This document shows positions 22,765 to 31,143 of a stretch of 43,717 nucleotides of DNA, piece by piece. The stretch covers positions 1 through 43,717 of the forward strand of contig JAJCYI010000017.1 of the NCBI GenBank assembly GCA_029263015.1. Direction: 5' to 3'. The stretch is from Saprospiraceae bacterium (GTDB lineage Bacteria > Bacteroidota > Bacteroidia > Chitinophagales > Saprospiraceae). The position numbers were made by a program, and so were the translations under genes. Position 1 is the first letter of the stretch, and each line of letters opens with the position of its first letter. Under the pieces are notes generated by a model, which worked only from the letters and a program-made list of their open reading frames with translations, searched no databases and was not told the DNA's origin.

Positions 22765-25758
22765 TTGAGAAAGTTTAACACTTCACTTGTTTTCATATTG
22801 TCTTTTCTGATCTTCTCAGGTTGTGTCACACAAAAGAAGAAGAATGATGTCGGACCCGTAGGCAAAGGTTACCACAACATGACTGCCCGATACAACGGTT
22901 ATTATAATGCCTCCAACCTCCTTTTGGAAAGCCAGGTCGAACTTGAAACACAATACAAGGACAACTACTATAAAATCCTGCCCATTTATAAATATATGGC
23001 TGCTGACAACCCTAAATCGGTTGCGGAACCTTTAGACATTGCCATCGTGAAAGTGACGACTATTGTTGCACTCCACGAACCTGCCAGATGGGTGGACGAT
23101 TGTTACCTCCTCGCAGGGCAGGCTCAGTTCTTAAAGCAAGAATACGAGACAGCCGAAGAAACCTTTGAATACCTAATCGGTGAATTCAGTCCGCAAAAAA
23201 TGCAGGAACGTGATGCAATTTCAAAAGCACACCGCAAGCGGAGTAAGGTTGTTAAAAATTCTATTAAAAAAGGGGAGAAACCTACCGTGGACGAAAATGG
23301 CGAGAAGGTGAAACTGACCAAGAAGGAAAGGGCCAAACTGGCGAAAAAAAAGAAAAAGGCCCGGGAAAAGGAAAGGAAACAAAAGCAAAAAGAGATCAAA
23401 CAAAGAAGAAAGGCGAAGAAAAAAGGTAAAAAACCGGAAGCCAGAAAACCTACCCCAAAAGAAGAAGAGAAAAAAGATGAAAAGCTGACCGAAACACCTC
23501 AAGAAGAACTTGACGACTTACCCCGTTTGCCCAATGGCTACCCAATGCCCGGATCTGTCCGATTGGGGGATATCGAAACCACCATTGAAGATGGCGAACC
23601 TGAAAACTATACTTTCAAGCACCGCCCTGCCTATCAGGAAGGAGTGCTCTGGCTGGCAAGGACTTATATCGAAAGAGACAATTTTACCAATGCCGACCGG
23701 CTGCTTTCAAGGCTCGAAGCGAACACTGCCACGCCGATTGACATTCGCCGGGAGGTGGATATTGCCAGGGCCTACTATTTCATGAAACAAAAAAAATATG
23801 ATCAGTCGATAATGCCTTTGCAGACTGCTATTGCTTCAACTAAAGATAACTTATTGAAAGCTCGGCTGAATTTTATTATTGGCCAATTGTATCAGAGGTC
23901 CAATCAAAGCAATGCTGCCTACGCCGCGTTTGAAGAAGTCATTAAAACCAAGCCTGATTTTGAAATGGCCTTTAATGCCAGGCTCAACCTTGCTTTGGCC
24001 GGTGGCGCCAGTTCAGAAGAAGAATCGCGTAAGAAGTTGGATAGAATGCTGAAAGACGAAAAAAACCAAGAATTCAGCGACCAAATATATTTTGCTTTTG
24101 CTAACCTTGATTTGCAAAAAAACAATAAAAAAAGTGCCATTGAAAACTTGGAACTTTGCATTGAAAACAGCTCTCGCAACGCAGCGCTAAAAGCAGAAGC
24201 ATACCTTATGTTAGGCGACCTTTATTATGAAGATGAAAATTATGTGGATGCAAAACAAAACTATAGTAGTGCCCTGGGCTTGCTCAACGAAAAAGATGAA
24301 CGGTATGAACGGGTAAAAGTACTTTCCGAAAACCTTACAGGAATCGCCTATAATATTCAGGATATATTCTTACAAGACAGCCTGCTCCGCATCAGCCGGA
24401 TGACGGAGGATGAAAGGTTTGAACTTGCACTACAGATCAGGAAAAAACAAGACGAGTTGCGACTTGAAGAAGTCAGAAGACAAGCAGAAAATAATGCTAA
24501 CTCCGCCTCGCCAGGAGGCCCAGTACAAAATCAATCCAACCAGTCCAATTTTTGGGCATATGACGATCGGAAGCTAAAAAAAGGAGTAAGGGAATTTCAA
24601 CGGCTTTGGGGTACGAGAGCGCTTGATGATAATTGGCGGCTTTCCAATAAAGCTTCATTTTCTGATGTTGAAATTGTACAAGCTGGAGAAAAATCTAGCC
24701 CACTTACCAAAGAAGAGGTGGATGAATTGTTCAAGAATGTCCCAGGAACCCCCGATGAAATCGCAGCTGCCAACCGCTTGATCGAGGCAGCGATGTTCAA
24801 CCTTGGCACCCTGTACCGGGACCGGTTGAAAAATTATGAAAAAAGTGTAGAAACATTACTTGAATTGCTCAATCGTTACCCTGATACGCAGTACAAGCTC
24901 GATGCACTTTATTACCTCCACCTGGCCTATCAAGATATGGGAGACCTGAGCAATGCCCAGATTTATTATGATAAAATAGTGAACGGTTATCCCAATACAA
25001 ACTATGCGCGGTTGCTAAAAGACCCGAATTTTGCTCTTCAGGTTAACTCGAAAGAATCAAAATTGACTAATTATTACAATGAAACTTATTCGATTTTTGA
25101 ACAACGCCAATTCCAGCAAGCAACTGACCGCATATCCAAAGTAGGCGAAATGTTTGGCAGCACAAACAAGCTACAGCCTCGGTTCTCGTTGCTCCACGCC
25201 ATGTGTATTGGTAATCTGGAAGGAAAAGAAAAATATGTCGAAGCCCTGAAACAAGTCATTGCCAAACATCCTGATGAGCCTGAAGCCAAAACAGCCCGCG
25301 AAATGCTCCGCAACCTTGGGGTAAGAGTTAATAGTGGCCCTGGTCAGCAACGTGACCTGCCAACTGGTGCTGGACAAGTAGGCAATTATAAAGTGGAATA
25401 TGACCAGTTGCACTATGTGATAGCGGTTTTCAAAAATGAAGTTTCCCTCAATGATGCCAAAGTGGCTGTCAGTAAATACAATAGTAAATACCACAGCCAG
25501 GACAAACTGAGGATGAATAATATTTATCTCGGTTCTGGTGAAAACAAACACCCTATTGTGGCCATTCGCCGCTTCAAAGACAGGGACGACGCCATGGACT
25601 ATTACGATGGCGTTCAGAAAAACAAGAGAGACTTCTTGGATGAAAAAATCTTCAAGTATGAATTATTGGCTGTCGGGCAAAGCAATTACCGTGAACTCCT
25701 CAAGTCCAAAAACCTAGACGATTATAGGGAATTCTTCGAGTTGAATTACTTAGATTGA
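22765..25758 (+). CDS. T9SS/gliding lipoprotein, SprE/PorW-like TPR protein
   Basis: 997 residues, starting at TTG (no ATG nearby; the signal peptide begins at once: MRKFNTSLVFILSFLIFSGC with lipobox Cys at residue 20). SprE/PorW-like features: the N-terminal block GYHNMTARYNGYYNASNLLLES, followed by long TPR arrays (YETAEETFEYLI, YDQSIMPLQTAIAS, YEKSVETLLELLNRYPDTQYK) through most of the length. By family, PorW/SprE is an outer-membrane lipoprotein linking the trans-envelope T9SS motor to the Sov translocon. An unusual very basic, low-complexity insert (Lys/Arg/Glu) occupies ~150-240. The C-terminal ~120 residues form an SPOR-like fold (YDQLHYVIAVFKNEVS). It is followed by a PorG-like gene on the opposite strand. 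Confidence 0.9.
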   Translation: MRKFNTSLVFILSFLIFSGCVTQKKKNDVGPVGKGYHNMTARYNGYYNASNLLLESQVELETQYKDNYYKILPIYKYMAADNPKSVAEPLDIAIVKVTTIVALHEPARWVDDCYLLAGQAQFLKQEYETAEETFEYLIGEFSPQKMQERDAISKAHRKRSKVVKNSIKKGEKPTVDENGEKVKLTKKERAKLAKKKKKAREKERKQKQKEIKQRRKAKKKGKKPEARKPTPKEEEKKDEKLTETPQEELDDLPRLPNGYPMPGSVRLGDIETTIEDGEPENYTFKHRPAYQEGVLWLARTYIERDNFTNADRLLSRLEANTATPIDIRREVDIARAYYFMKQKKYDQSIMPLQTAIASTKDNLLKARLNFIIGQLYQRSNQSNAAYAAFEEVIKTKPDFEMAFNARLNLALAGGASSEEESRKKLDRMLKDEKNQEFSDQIYFAFANLDLQKNNKKSAIENLELCIENSSRNAALKAEAYLMLGDLYYEDENYVDAKQNYSSALGLLNEKDERYERVKVLSENLTGIAYNIQDIFLQDSLLRISRMTEDERFELALQIRKKQDELRLEEVRRQAENNANSASPGGPVQNQSNQSNFWAYDDRKLKKGVREFQRLWGTRALDDNWRLSNKASFSDVEIVQAGEKSSPLTKEEVDELFKNVPGTPDEIAAANRLIEAAMFNLGTLYRDRLKNYEKSVETLLELLNRYPDTQYKLDALYYLHLAYQDMGDLSNAQIYYDKIVNGYPNTNYARLLKDPNFALQVNSKESKLTNYYNETYSIFEQRQFQQATDRISKVGEMFGSTNKLQPRFSLLHAMCIGNLEGKEKYVEALKQVIAKHPDEPEAKTAREMLRNLGVRVNSGPGQQRDLPTGAGQVGNYKVEYDQLHYVIAVFKNEVSLNDAKVAVSKYNSKYHSQDKLRMNNIYLGSGENKHPIVAIRRFKDRDDAMDYYDGVQKNKRDFLDEKIFKYELLAVGQSNYRELLKSKNLDDYREFFELNYLD

Positions 25759-25786
25759 GTTTCCAGGATGGTTAGGGGCCATACCC

Positions 25787-25825
25787 AAAAGCGACACTTT
25801 TTAGAAAAGTGTCGCTTTTTTTATA
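25787..25825. terminator. bidirectional terminator hairpin
   Basis: AAAAGCGACACTTTT (25787-25801) pairs with 25805-25819, loop TAG, with T-run after and A-run before. It separates the convergent SprE-like and PorG-like genes. Same arm start and geometry as 6603-6635. Confidence 0.85.
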
Positions 25826-25861
25826 CACACCAGTTTTTCTGAACCAATAACCATTCCCCTA

Positions 25862-26653
25862 CTACTTCAAATTCATCCCCAACGTTAGTCCAAAAAACAT
25901 ATACCAGTCGTTTTTGTCTGGGTTGCCTCGCTGTGCTTTAGGAGTAGGCAAATCAGGCCCAGTAGAGTCCACTTCCAGCACTCGGTACGACAATTGGGTG
26001 CGAATATCAAGTTGCTTGCCATCAACACCGCCAATCAAATCGGCTGGATAGGAACCACTCACATCGTCCAAGTAATCTGTGAATGTTTTACGGAATCCGA
26101 CTTCTATGCCAAGGCTTCCCATTCCGTTAATTTGGAGTTTCATTCCTGCTCCAAATGGAATCACAAACTGGAAGAGGCTATATTCGATACCTTCAGTTCT
26201 ATAATGATGTAGATCGTAAGTGGTGTCGTCTAGTTCAGTATATGGTGTAAAATACATACCGGCCAAGCCGGCAAAGACATATGGAGAGGCTCCATATGCC
26301 CCCTTCCTTATCTTGAAAAAACTATACTCTGCTAGCGTACTTATTTCAAAAATATCAGCATGAAAGTTAAGGTTGCGTTTCCATAAACCACTTCCAACTG
26401 AAGAATTGGCATCGTCGCCAGTGAGCGTCCCTTTCATAAATTGGAATTTAAGCCCAAACCGGTTGCTGGTTTTTTTTCGAAGATAAAAACCACCAGCCTT
26501 GTTGAATTCTAGTGGTTCCACAAACCTTTCGGTCAGGTCACCTGAATAATGTGTGATCCCAAACAAGAAACCTACCTCATCAAATTGGGCATGTACTTGT
26601 ATGGGCAGCATGCAAATGCCTGCCGCCAGGAGCAGTAAAGATATTCGTGTCAT
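25862..26653 (-). CDS. DUF6089/PorG-like outer-membrane beta-barrel protein
   Basis: 263 residues with a signal peptide (MTRISLLLLAAGICMLPIQVHAQ) and repeated amphipathic beta strands ending in an aromatic/Leu C-terminus (FGLTLGMNLK). The early motif FDEVGFLFGITHYSGDL and the later PYVFAGLAGMYFTP and FGAGMKLQI / GIEVGFRKTFTDYLDDVSG are typical of DUF6089 proteins, the family of T9SS component PorG. Its neighbour across the terminator is SprE/PorW-like, which supports a T9SS role, though DUF6089 also includes proteins of unknown role. The barrel loops could bind the periplasmic PorK/N ring as known for PorG; that is inference. Confidence 0.8.
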   Translation of the reverse strand: MTRISLLLLAAGICMLPIQVHAQFDEVGFLFGITHYSGDLTERFVEPLEFNKAGGFYLRKKTSNRFGLKFQFMKGTLTGDDANSSVGSGLWKRNLNFHADIFEISTLAEYSFFKIRKGAYGASPYVFAGLAGMYFTPYTELDDTTYDLHHYRTEGIEYSLFQFVIPFGAGMKLQINGMGSLGIEVGFRKTFTDYLDDVSGSYPADLIGGVDGKQLDIRTQLSYRVLEVDSTGPDLPTPKAQRGNPDKNDWYMFFGLTLGMNLK

Positions 26654-26806
26654 AATTAATCGGTTTTGAGCATCGGTTAAATATCGACTTCACGATCCTT
26701 GCCGATTCCCTTCTTGCCGGCAGACTGGTTTTGCCCATAAATCGTAACCCTTTTATTTGACCGATATTTAGAATAAAAAGTAATCCGTGTTATTTGAGCT
26801 AAGTAG

Positions 26807-26957
26807 TTAGGAAATAAATAAGATACCCGCTAAAGCGCCGTAATTTTTAAATAGGAAGAATTTTAAAAACCGCACATAGCCAAGCTATGTAAGGATTTTT
26901 AAAGGTTTTCATATTTAAAAAGAACAAGTTTGAGTGGGTAGGTTATTTTTTTCCTAA
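26807..26957. mobile_element. 151-bp MITE-like inverted-repeat element
   Basis: The whole element folds back on itself. The outer 15 positions match at 14 (TTAGGAAAtAAATAA against the reverse complement of 26943-26957), pairing continues in patches, and the centre CATAGC-CAA-GCTATG at 26875-26889 is exactly in register. No coding frame inside. No clear target-site duplication. It lies in the gap between the PorG-like gene and E1. Structure supports a non-autonomous element or a large structured RNA-encoding repeat. Confidence 0.6.
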
Positions 26958-27002
26958 TCCCTAAAGACCTTTTCATCAATCAGTTACGCCATTATTTTTT
27001 TA

Positions 27003-27146
27003 ATGGTTTACGAACAACGGTCTGTTGTCATTTCAGGAAACTTGCCCGAACATGCGCATGGATTACAGAAATTAAATATTGAACTTAATTGGATTGCATC
27101 ACTGGGAAGACAGAGGTATAGGATATGCTGGAAGGTGTGTAATTAA
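27003..27146 (+). other. possible 47-codon ORF
   Basis: Frame starting MVYEQRSVVISGNLPEHAHG and ending in KVCN. It has no recognised domain and no good ribosome-binding site. The gap 26654-27378 otherwise holds only the MITE-like element and the E1 promoter. Confidence 0.15.
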
Positions 27147-27297
27147 AGGAATGTTGAGGCCAATGCGGGTAAAATAGGTGCTAATTTGGATATGAAAACG
27201 GTGGGAATGATCTGTAAATATATTTCTTAAAATCCGGCCAGTCAAATATTAATAAAATTTATTATAAATAACTCCTTTTCGATGCCCCCGGCCTTAC

Positions 27298-27324
27298 TTG
27301 GATTCATTTATAAACTTATATTTG
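27298..27324 (+). promoter_or_regulatory. promoter candidate of the E1 gene
   Basis: TTG at 27298-27300 and a perfect -7 TATATTTG at 27317-27324 (16-bp gap, a little short), 55 bp before the E1 start. Confidence 0.5.
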
Positions 27325-27378
27325 CCGCCCTTTTGTGAATAATTCAATTGAAAAAGAAAACCCAAAATTCCCAAGCCC

Positions 27379-29385
27379 ATGCTAAGTGTACCGACACATA
27401 AAATTTCATTTAAGAAAGGCAGGCTGTCCAACAAAGTGTTGCTCGACCTTTATAAAAGGTTACTGCATCCCCGCCTGATCGAGGAAAAAATGCTGATCCT
27501 GCTCCGGCAAGGGCAGATTTCCAAATGGTTTTCTGGGATCGGCCAAGAAGCCATTGCGGTCGGAGCTACAAATGCGCTTGAGCCAGATGAAATGATTTTC
27601 ACCCTCCACCGCAACCTCGGCGTTTTCACTTCCCGCGATGTCCCGATGGAAAAACTTTTTGCGCAATGGCAAGGCAAAAAAGCAGGGTTTACAAAAGGCC
27701 GTGACCGCTCTTTCCACTTCGGTACGTTGGAGCATGGCATCGTTGGTATGATTAGCCATCTGGGTCCACAACTTGCCTTAGCTGATGGGGTTGCCCTGGC
27801 TCATAAAATAGGTGGCGAAAAGAAGGTTGCCCTCGCTTTTTCTGGTGATGGAGGAACAAGTGAAGGGGATTTTCACGAAGCACTGAACGTCGCAGCAGTT
27901 TGGGAGTTGCCGGTTATTTTCCTGATAGAAAACAACGGCTATGGTCTTTCCACTCCGACCAAAGAACAGTTCCGTTGTGAAAATATCGCCGACAAAGGCA
28001 TCGGGTACGGCATGGAATCGCATATTCTCGATGGCAATAATGTTTTGGAAGTTTATGCAGCTATTAAAAAAATAGCTGCCGACCTTCGCAAAAATCCCCG
28101 GCCTGTTTTGGTTGAATGCAAAACCTTCCGGATGAGGGGACATGAAGAAGCATCGGGTGTGAAATATGTACCAAAGGAACTGATGGATACTTGGGCAGCT
28201 AAAGACCCTATTGCTAATTATGAAAGCTTCCTTTTGGAAAAAGGCATTTTAACGAAAAAAGAAATTGTAAATATTCGCAAGGAAATAAAGTCTGAAATCA
28301 ATACCGCTTGGCAAGCAACTGTCGCTCTACCTATCGTCGCATCCACTATCGAAGAGGAAATGGGTGATGTGTATGCGCCAGTGAGCAGTGAGCATTTGGC
28401 AGTGAGCAGCGGGCAGTCGGATAAAACGGAAAAGCGGTTTATTGATGCCATTTCGGATGGGCTGCGTTTGGCCATGCAGCGGCACGACAAGCTCGTGTTG
28501 ATGGGGCAGGACATTGCCGATTATGGTGGGGTTTTCAAAATAACGGATGGTTTCACCAAAGAATTTGGCAAAGCGCGGGTGCGGAACACACCGATTTGCG
28601 AAAGCGCCATTGTCGGCACTGCACTCGGGTTGAGTTTGAAAGGGTACAAAGCCATGATGGAAATGCAGTTTGCCGATTTTGCGACCTGTGGCTTCAACCA
28701 GATCGTAAATAACCTTGCAAAAACCCATTACCGTTGGGGAGCGAATGCCGATGTAGTCATCCGGATGCCAACAGGTGGGGGTGTGGGCGCCGGCCCTTTT
28801 CACTCGCAAAGCAATGAGGCATGGTTCACCCATACACCGGGGCTTAAAGTCGTGTACCCAGCCACTCCGTACGATGCAAAGGGGCTTCTGTTGGCAGCTT
28901 TTGAAGACCCTAATCCCGTTATGTATTTTGAACACAAGGCACTTTACCGCAGCCTGACCGATATTGTTCCAGATGAATTTTATACTGTTGAAATTGGAAA
29001 AGCGAACGTAGCAAAGGAAGGAGCTGGATTGAGTATCATCACTTATGGAATGGGTGTACACTGGGCATTAAAAATTGTAGAAGAAGAAGGAATCGATGCC
29101 GAAATCATAGATTTGCGCACCCTGCTTCCACTTGATTATGAAATGATAAAAATGAGTGTTCAAAAAACCAACAAGGCGCTTGTGCTGCACGAAGACACAT
29201 TGTTTGGGGGACTTGGAGGGGAGATCGCTGCACATATTGCGGAGCACTTGTTCGAGCACCTCGACGCACCTGTGATGAGGGTCGCCTCACTTGACACTCC
29301 AATACCGTTCGCTCCGTCGCTCGAACAAAATTTCCTCCCCGTTGAAAGGCTGCGGGAACAATTGCGGAAATTGGTGGAATATTGA
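27379..29385 (+). CDS. 2-oxoacid dehydrogenase E1, fused alpha and beta subunits
   Basis: Thiamine-diphosphate enzyme that decarboxylates a 2-oxoacid and passes the acyl group to E2 lipoyl. 668 residues: alpha half (1-~320) with the ThDP motif GDGGTSEGDF at 156-165 closing with ENNGYGLS at 184-191, and the beta half (~352-668) starting KRFIDAISDGLRLAMQRHD with GQDIADYGGVFKIT, the E1-beta pattern (YKAMMEMQFADFA) and a C-terminal transketolase-like domain. Alpha/beta fusion of this kind is known in Bacteroidota. The joining linker (~333-350, Ser/Glu/Gly) is encoded by a repetitive CAGTGAGCAG DNA stretch. Its E2 partner is probably at 19964-21289. Confidence 0.94.
   Translation: MLSVPTHKISFKKGRLSNKVLLDLYKRLLHPRLIEEKMLILLRQGQISKWFSGIGQEAIAVGATNALEPDEMIFTLHRNLGVFTSRDVPMEKLFAQWQGKKAGFTKGRDRSFHFGTLEHGIVGMISHLGPQLALADGVALAHKIGGEKKVALAFSGDGGTSEGDFHEALNVAAVWELPVIFLIENNGYGLSTPTKEQFRCENIADKGIGYGMESHILDGNNVLEVYAAIKKIAADLRKNPRPVLVECKTFRMRGHEEASGVKYVPKELMDTWAAKDPIANYESFLLEKGILTKKEIVNIRKEIKSEINTAWQATVALPIVASTIEEEMGDVYAPVSSEHLAVSSGQSDKTEKRFIDAISDGLRLAMQRHDKLVLMGQDIADYGGVFKITDGFTKEFGKARVRNTPICESAIVGTALGLSLKGYKAMMEMQFADFATCGFNQIVNNLAKTHYRWGANADVVIRMPTGGGVGAGPFHSQSNEAWFTHTPGLKVVYPATPYDAKGLLLAAFEDPNPVMYFEHKALYRSLTDIVPDEFYTVEIGKANVAKEGAGLSIITYGMGVHWALKIVEEEGIDAEIIDLRTLLPLDYEMIKMSVQKTNKALVLHEDTLFGGLGGEIAAHIAEHLFEHLDAPVMRVASLDTPIPFAPSLEQNFLPVERLREQLRKLVEY
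28379..28417 (+). repeat. CAGTGAGCAG-type repeat inside the E1 linker
   Basis: CAGTGAGCAGTGAGCA followed six bases later by GCAGTGAGCAGCGGGCAGT. It encodes the alpha-beta linker and resembles the short tandem filler found between genes elsewhere here. Confidence 0.75.
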
Positions 29386-29465
29386 GTTGGTGAGTTGGTG
29401 ATAATATAATTTTGTAATTGACTTTCTTTTAATTGTTTATGTCGAAAATATAATTTCGAACCAAA

Positions 29466-29497
29466 AACCCTGAACCCTGAACCCTGAACCCTGAACC
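29466..29497 (+). repeat. tandem repeat AACCCTG x4
   Basis: Four perfect 7-bp units plus AACC, in the 151-bp gap between E1 and the receiver gene. Another small duplication GAGTTGGT x2 lies at 29384-29399, overlapping the E1 stop codon. Confidence 0.95.
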
Positions 29498-29536
29498 AAG
29501 AACAAAACCTTAAACCTATTTATTCACAGAAACACT

Positions 29537-29935
29537 ATGACGATTTTGTTATGTACGACTGAAGGCTTCCTGCTCACGTCACTTGAATACCGCTTCCGCA
29601 AAAACGGATGGAATTTGGTAGTAGCCCACAGTGCTGAAGATGCCTTGGAAACTGCAAAAAACCACCATCCAGACTTATTGATTGTTGACCTTCAACTATC
29701 TGATTACCAAGGATTGGACATTGTTCAAAATGTATTGAAACAAATAAATCCTGATATCCCGGTATTGGTTGGAGCGCCGTTGAGCGAAGACGGCATGATG
29801 ATGGAAGGACTGAGGCTCGGAGCCAAAGATTTTATCATCGCGCCATTCAGGCCAGACGAATTGATTATGCGGATTCGGCATTTGCTCGGTTTGCAATCCA
29901 AAGCTAGCAGTACGCAGTCTACGGAAAGCAATTGA
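29537..29935 (+). CDS. degenerate receiver-domain protein
   Basis: 132 residues with the CheY-like fold and no output domain. D51 (LLIVDLQLSD) matches the phospho-acceptor, but the acidic pair is missing (CTTEG where DDE is usual), the conserved Thr/Ser in strand 4 is Gly (LVGAPLS) and the Lys before PF is Ala (APFRPDEL). So phosphorylation chemistry is probably lost or changed; it may act as a pseudo-receiver binding partner. The C-terminal tail (SKASSTQSTESN) is low-complexity and encoded by repeat-like DNA. It stands alone between E1 and rfbA with no kinase beside it. Confidence 0.85.
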   Translation: MTILLCTTEGFLLTSLEYRFRKNGWNLVVAHSAEDALETAKNHHPDLLIVDLQLSDYQGLDIVQNVLKQINPDIPVLVGAPLSEDGMMMEGLRLGAKDFIIAPFRPDELIMRIRHLLGLQSKASSTQSTESN

Positions 29936-30070
29936 GTTAGTGCGGTGATTAGTAAATAGCTGATTAGTGATTAGTCAGCTAAAGCATTGAGAGTGAAATA
30001 TTTGTCCAAAAACAAATAGTCAACTAATTACGATTTGTACCTATAGGTTTGGAATGCGGCGGACAGAAAA

Positions 30071-30103
30071 AGACCTGACAGGTTTGCAAAACCTGTCAGG
30101 TCT
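30071..30103. repeat. 33-bp palindrome of the ACCTGACAGGT family
   Basis: 15-bp arms (30071-30085 with 30089-30103) and GCA centre. Each arm has ACCTGACAGGT or its complement, as in 24-105. It lies 23 bp before the rfbA ATG; an in-frame ATG at 30054 would translate through it, which is a reason to prefer the start at 30126. Confidence 0.9.
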
Positions 30104-30125
30104 GGCCACAGAAACTAATTCAAAA

Positions 30126-30989
30126 ATGAAAGGAATCATTCTCGCCGGAGGACTCGGCACTCGCCTTTACCCATTGACCCTCGCCGTCAGTAAACAAATG
30201 ATGCCTGTCTATGACAAACCGATGATTTACTATCCATTGTCCACGCTAATGCAGGCTGGAATCAAGGATGTGCTCATCATTTCCACACCTTATGATCTGC
30301 CCAATTTTGAGAAGCTATTGAAAGATGGAAGTGACATAGGTTGTAACTTTTCTTATGTGGCACAGCATGACCCAAATGGGTTGGCACAGGCATTTGTACT
30401 GGGAGAAGAATTTATCGGCGGCGACAGTGCTGCATTGATTTTAGGCGATAATATTTTCTATGGCGACAACATGCCAAAACTGATGCAGGACAGTGCAGAC
30501 CCTGATGGTGGCGTCATTTTTGCCTATCAGGTGGCAGACCCCGAAAGATATGGCGTCGTTGAATTTGACGACAATTTCAATGCCCTCACTATTGAAGAAA
30601 AGCCAGCGCAGCCAAAATCCAATTACGCAGTTCCCGGCCTTTATTTTTACGACAACCAAGTCGTTGACATTGCAAAGAACCTCCAACCCAGTCCGAGGGG
30701 CGAATACGAAATCACCGATGTGAACAAGATATACCTCGAAATGGGCAAGCTCAAAGTGGGCGTGCTCGGTAGAGGGGTAGCTTGGCTCGATACAGGCACA
30801 CACCATTCCCTAATTCAGGCTGGACAATTTATCCAGGTGATCGAAGAAAGGCAGGGACTGAAAATCGGCTGTATCGAAGAGATCGCCTGGGAAATGGGCT
30901 TCATCGGCGATGGACAGTTGGAACGGCTGGGGCACAAATTTGCAAAAAGTGGTTATGGTGAATATTTGCTGAAACTGCTGAAGATGTAA
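30126..30989 (+). CDS. rfbA: glucose-1-phosphate thymidylyltransferase
   Basis: Makes dTDP-glucose from glucose-1-phosphate and dTTP, first step to dTDP-L-rhamnose and other deoxysugars. From the ATG at 30126, 287 residues, the normal RmlA size, starting directly [18 protein letters not shown] with the nucleotide loop GGLGTR at 8-13, then [25 protein letters not shown] near 107, [20 protein letters not shown] and [13 protein letters not shown]. These are diagnostic RmlA motifs. No other dTDP-rhamnose genes (rfbB, C, D) are beside it, so the pathway is dispersed. Confidence 0.95.
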   Translation: MKGIILAGGLGTRLYPLTLAVSKQMMPVYDKPMIYYPLSTLMQAGIKDVLIISTPYDLPNFEKLLKDGSDIGCNFSYVAQHDPNGLAQAFVLGEEFIGGDSAALILGDNIFYGDNMPKLMQDSADPDGGVIFAYQVADPERYGVVEFDDNFNALTIEEKPAQPKSNYAVPGLYFYDNQVVDIAKNLQPSPRGEYEITDVNKIYLEMGKLKVGVLGRGVAWLDTGTHHSLIQAGQFIQVIEERQGLKIGCIEEIAWEMGFIGDGQLERLGHKFAKSGYGEYLLKLLKM

Positions 30990-31143
30990 AATGATTTTTT
31001 ATTGTATATAAAATCCTCGTTTTCAACAAGTAACATTAAAAAACCGTACCCTCCCTTTAACATTATACGGTGTGATTTTTGTTGATAAAAGTATTGGCCA
31101 AAGCGCCAAATCAGATTCGAACAAACACTGTTACATAAAAGAG

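Noticed and set aside
28327-29061. 244-residue minus-strand frame within E1
   Set aside because: Opposite strand of strongly conserved E1-beta sequence; no domain or start signal.
29466-29497. CRISPR or telomere-like repeat
   Set aside because: Four 7-bp units directly in tandem, no spacers, no cas genes; telomere resemblance is chance.
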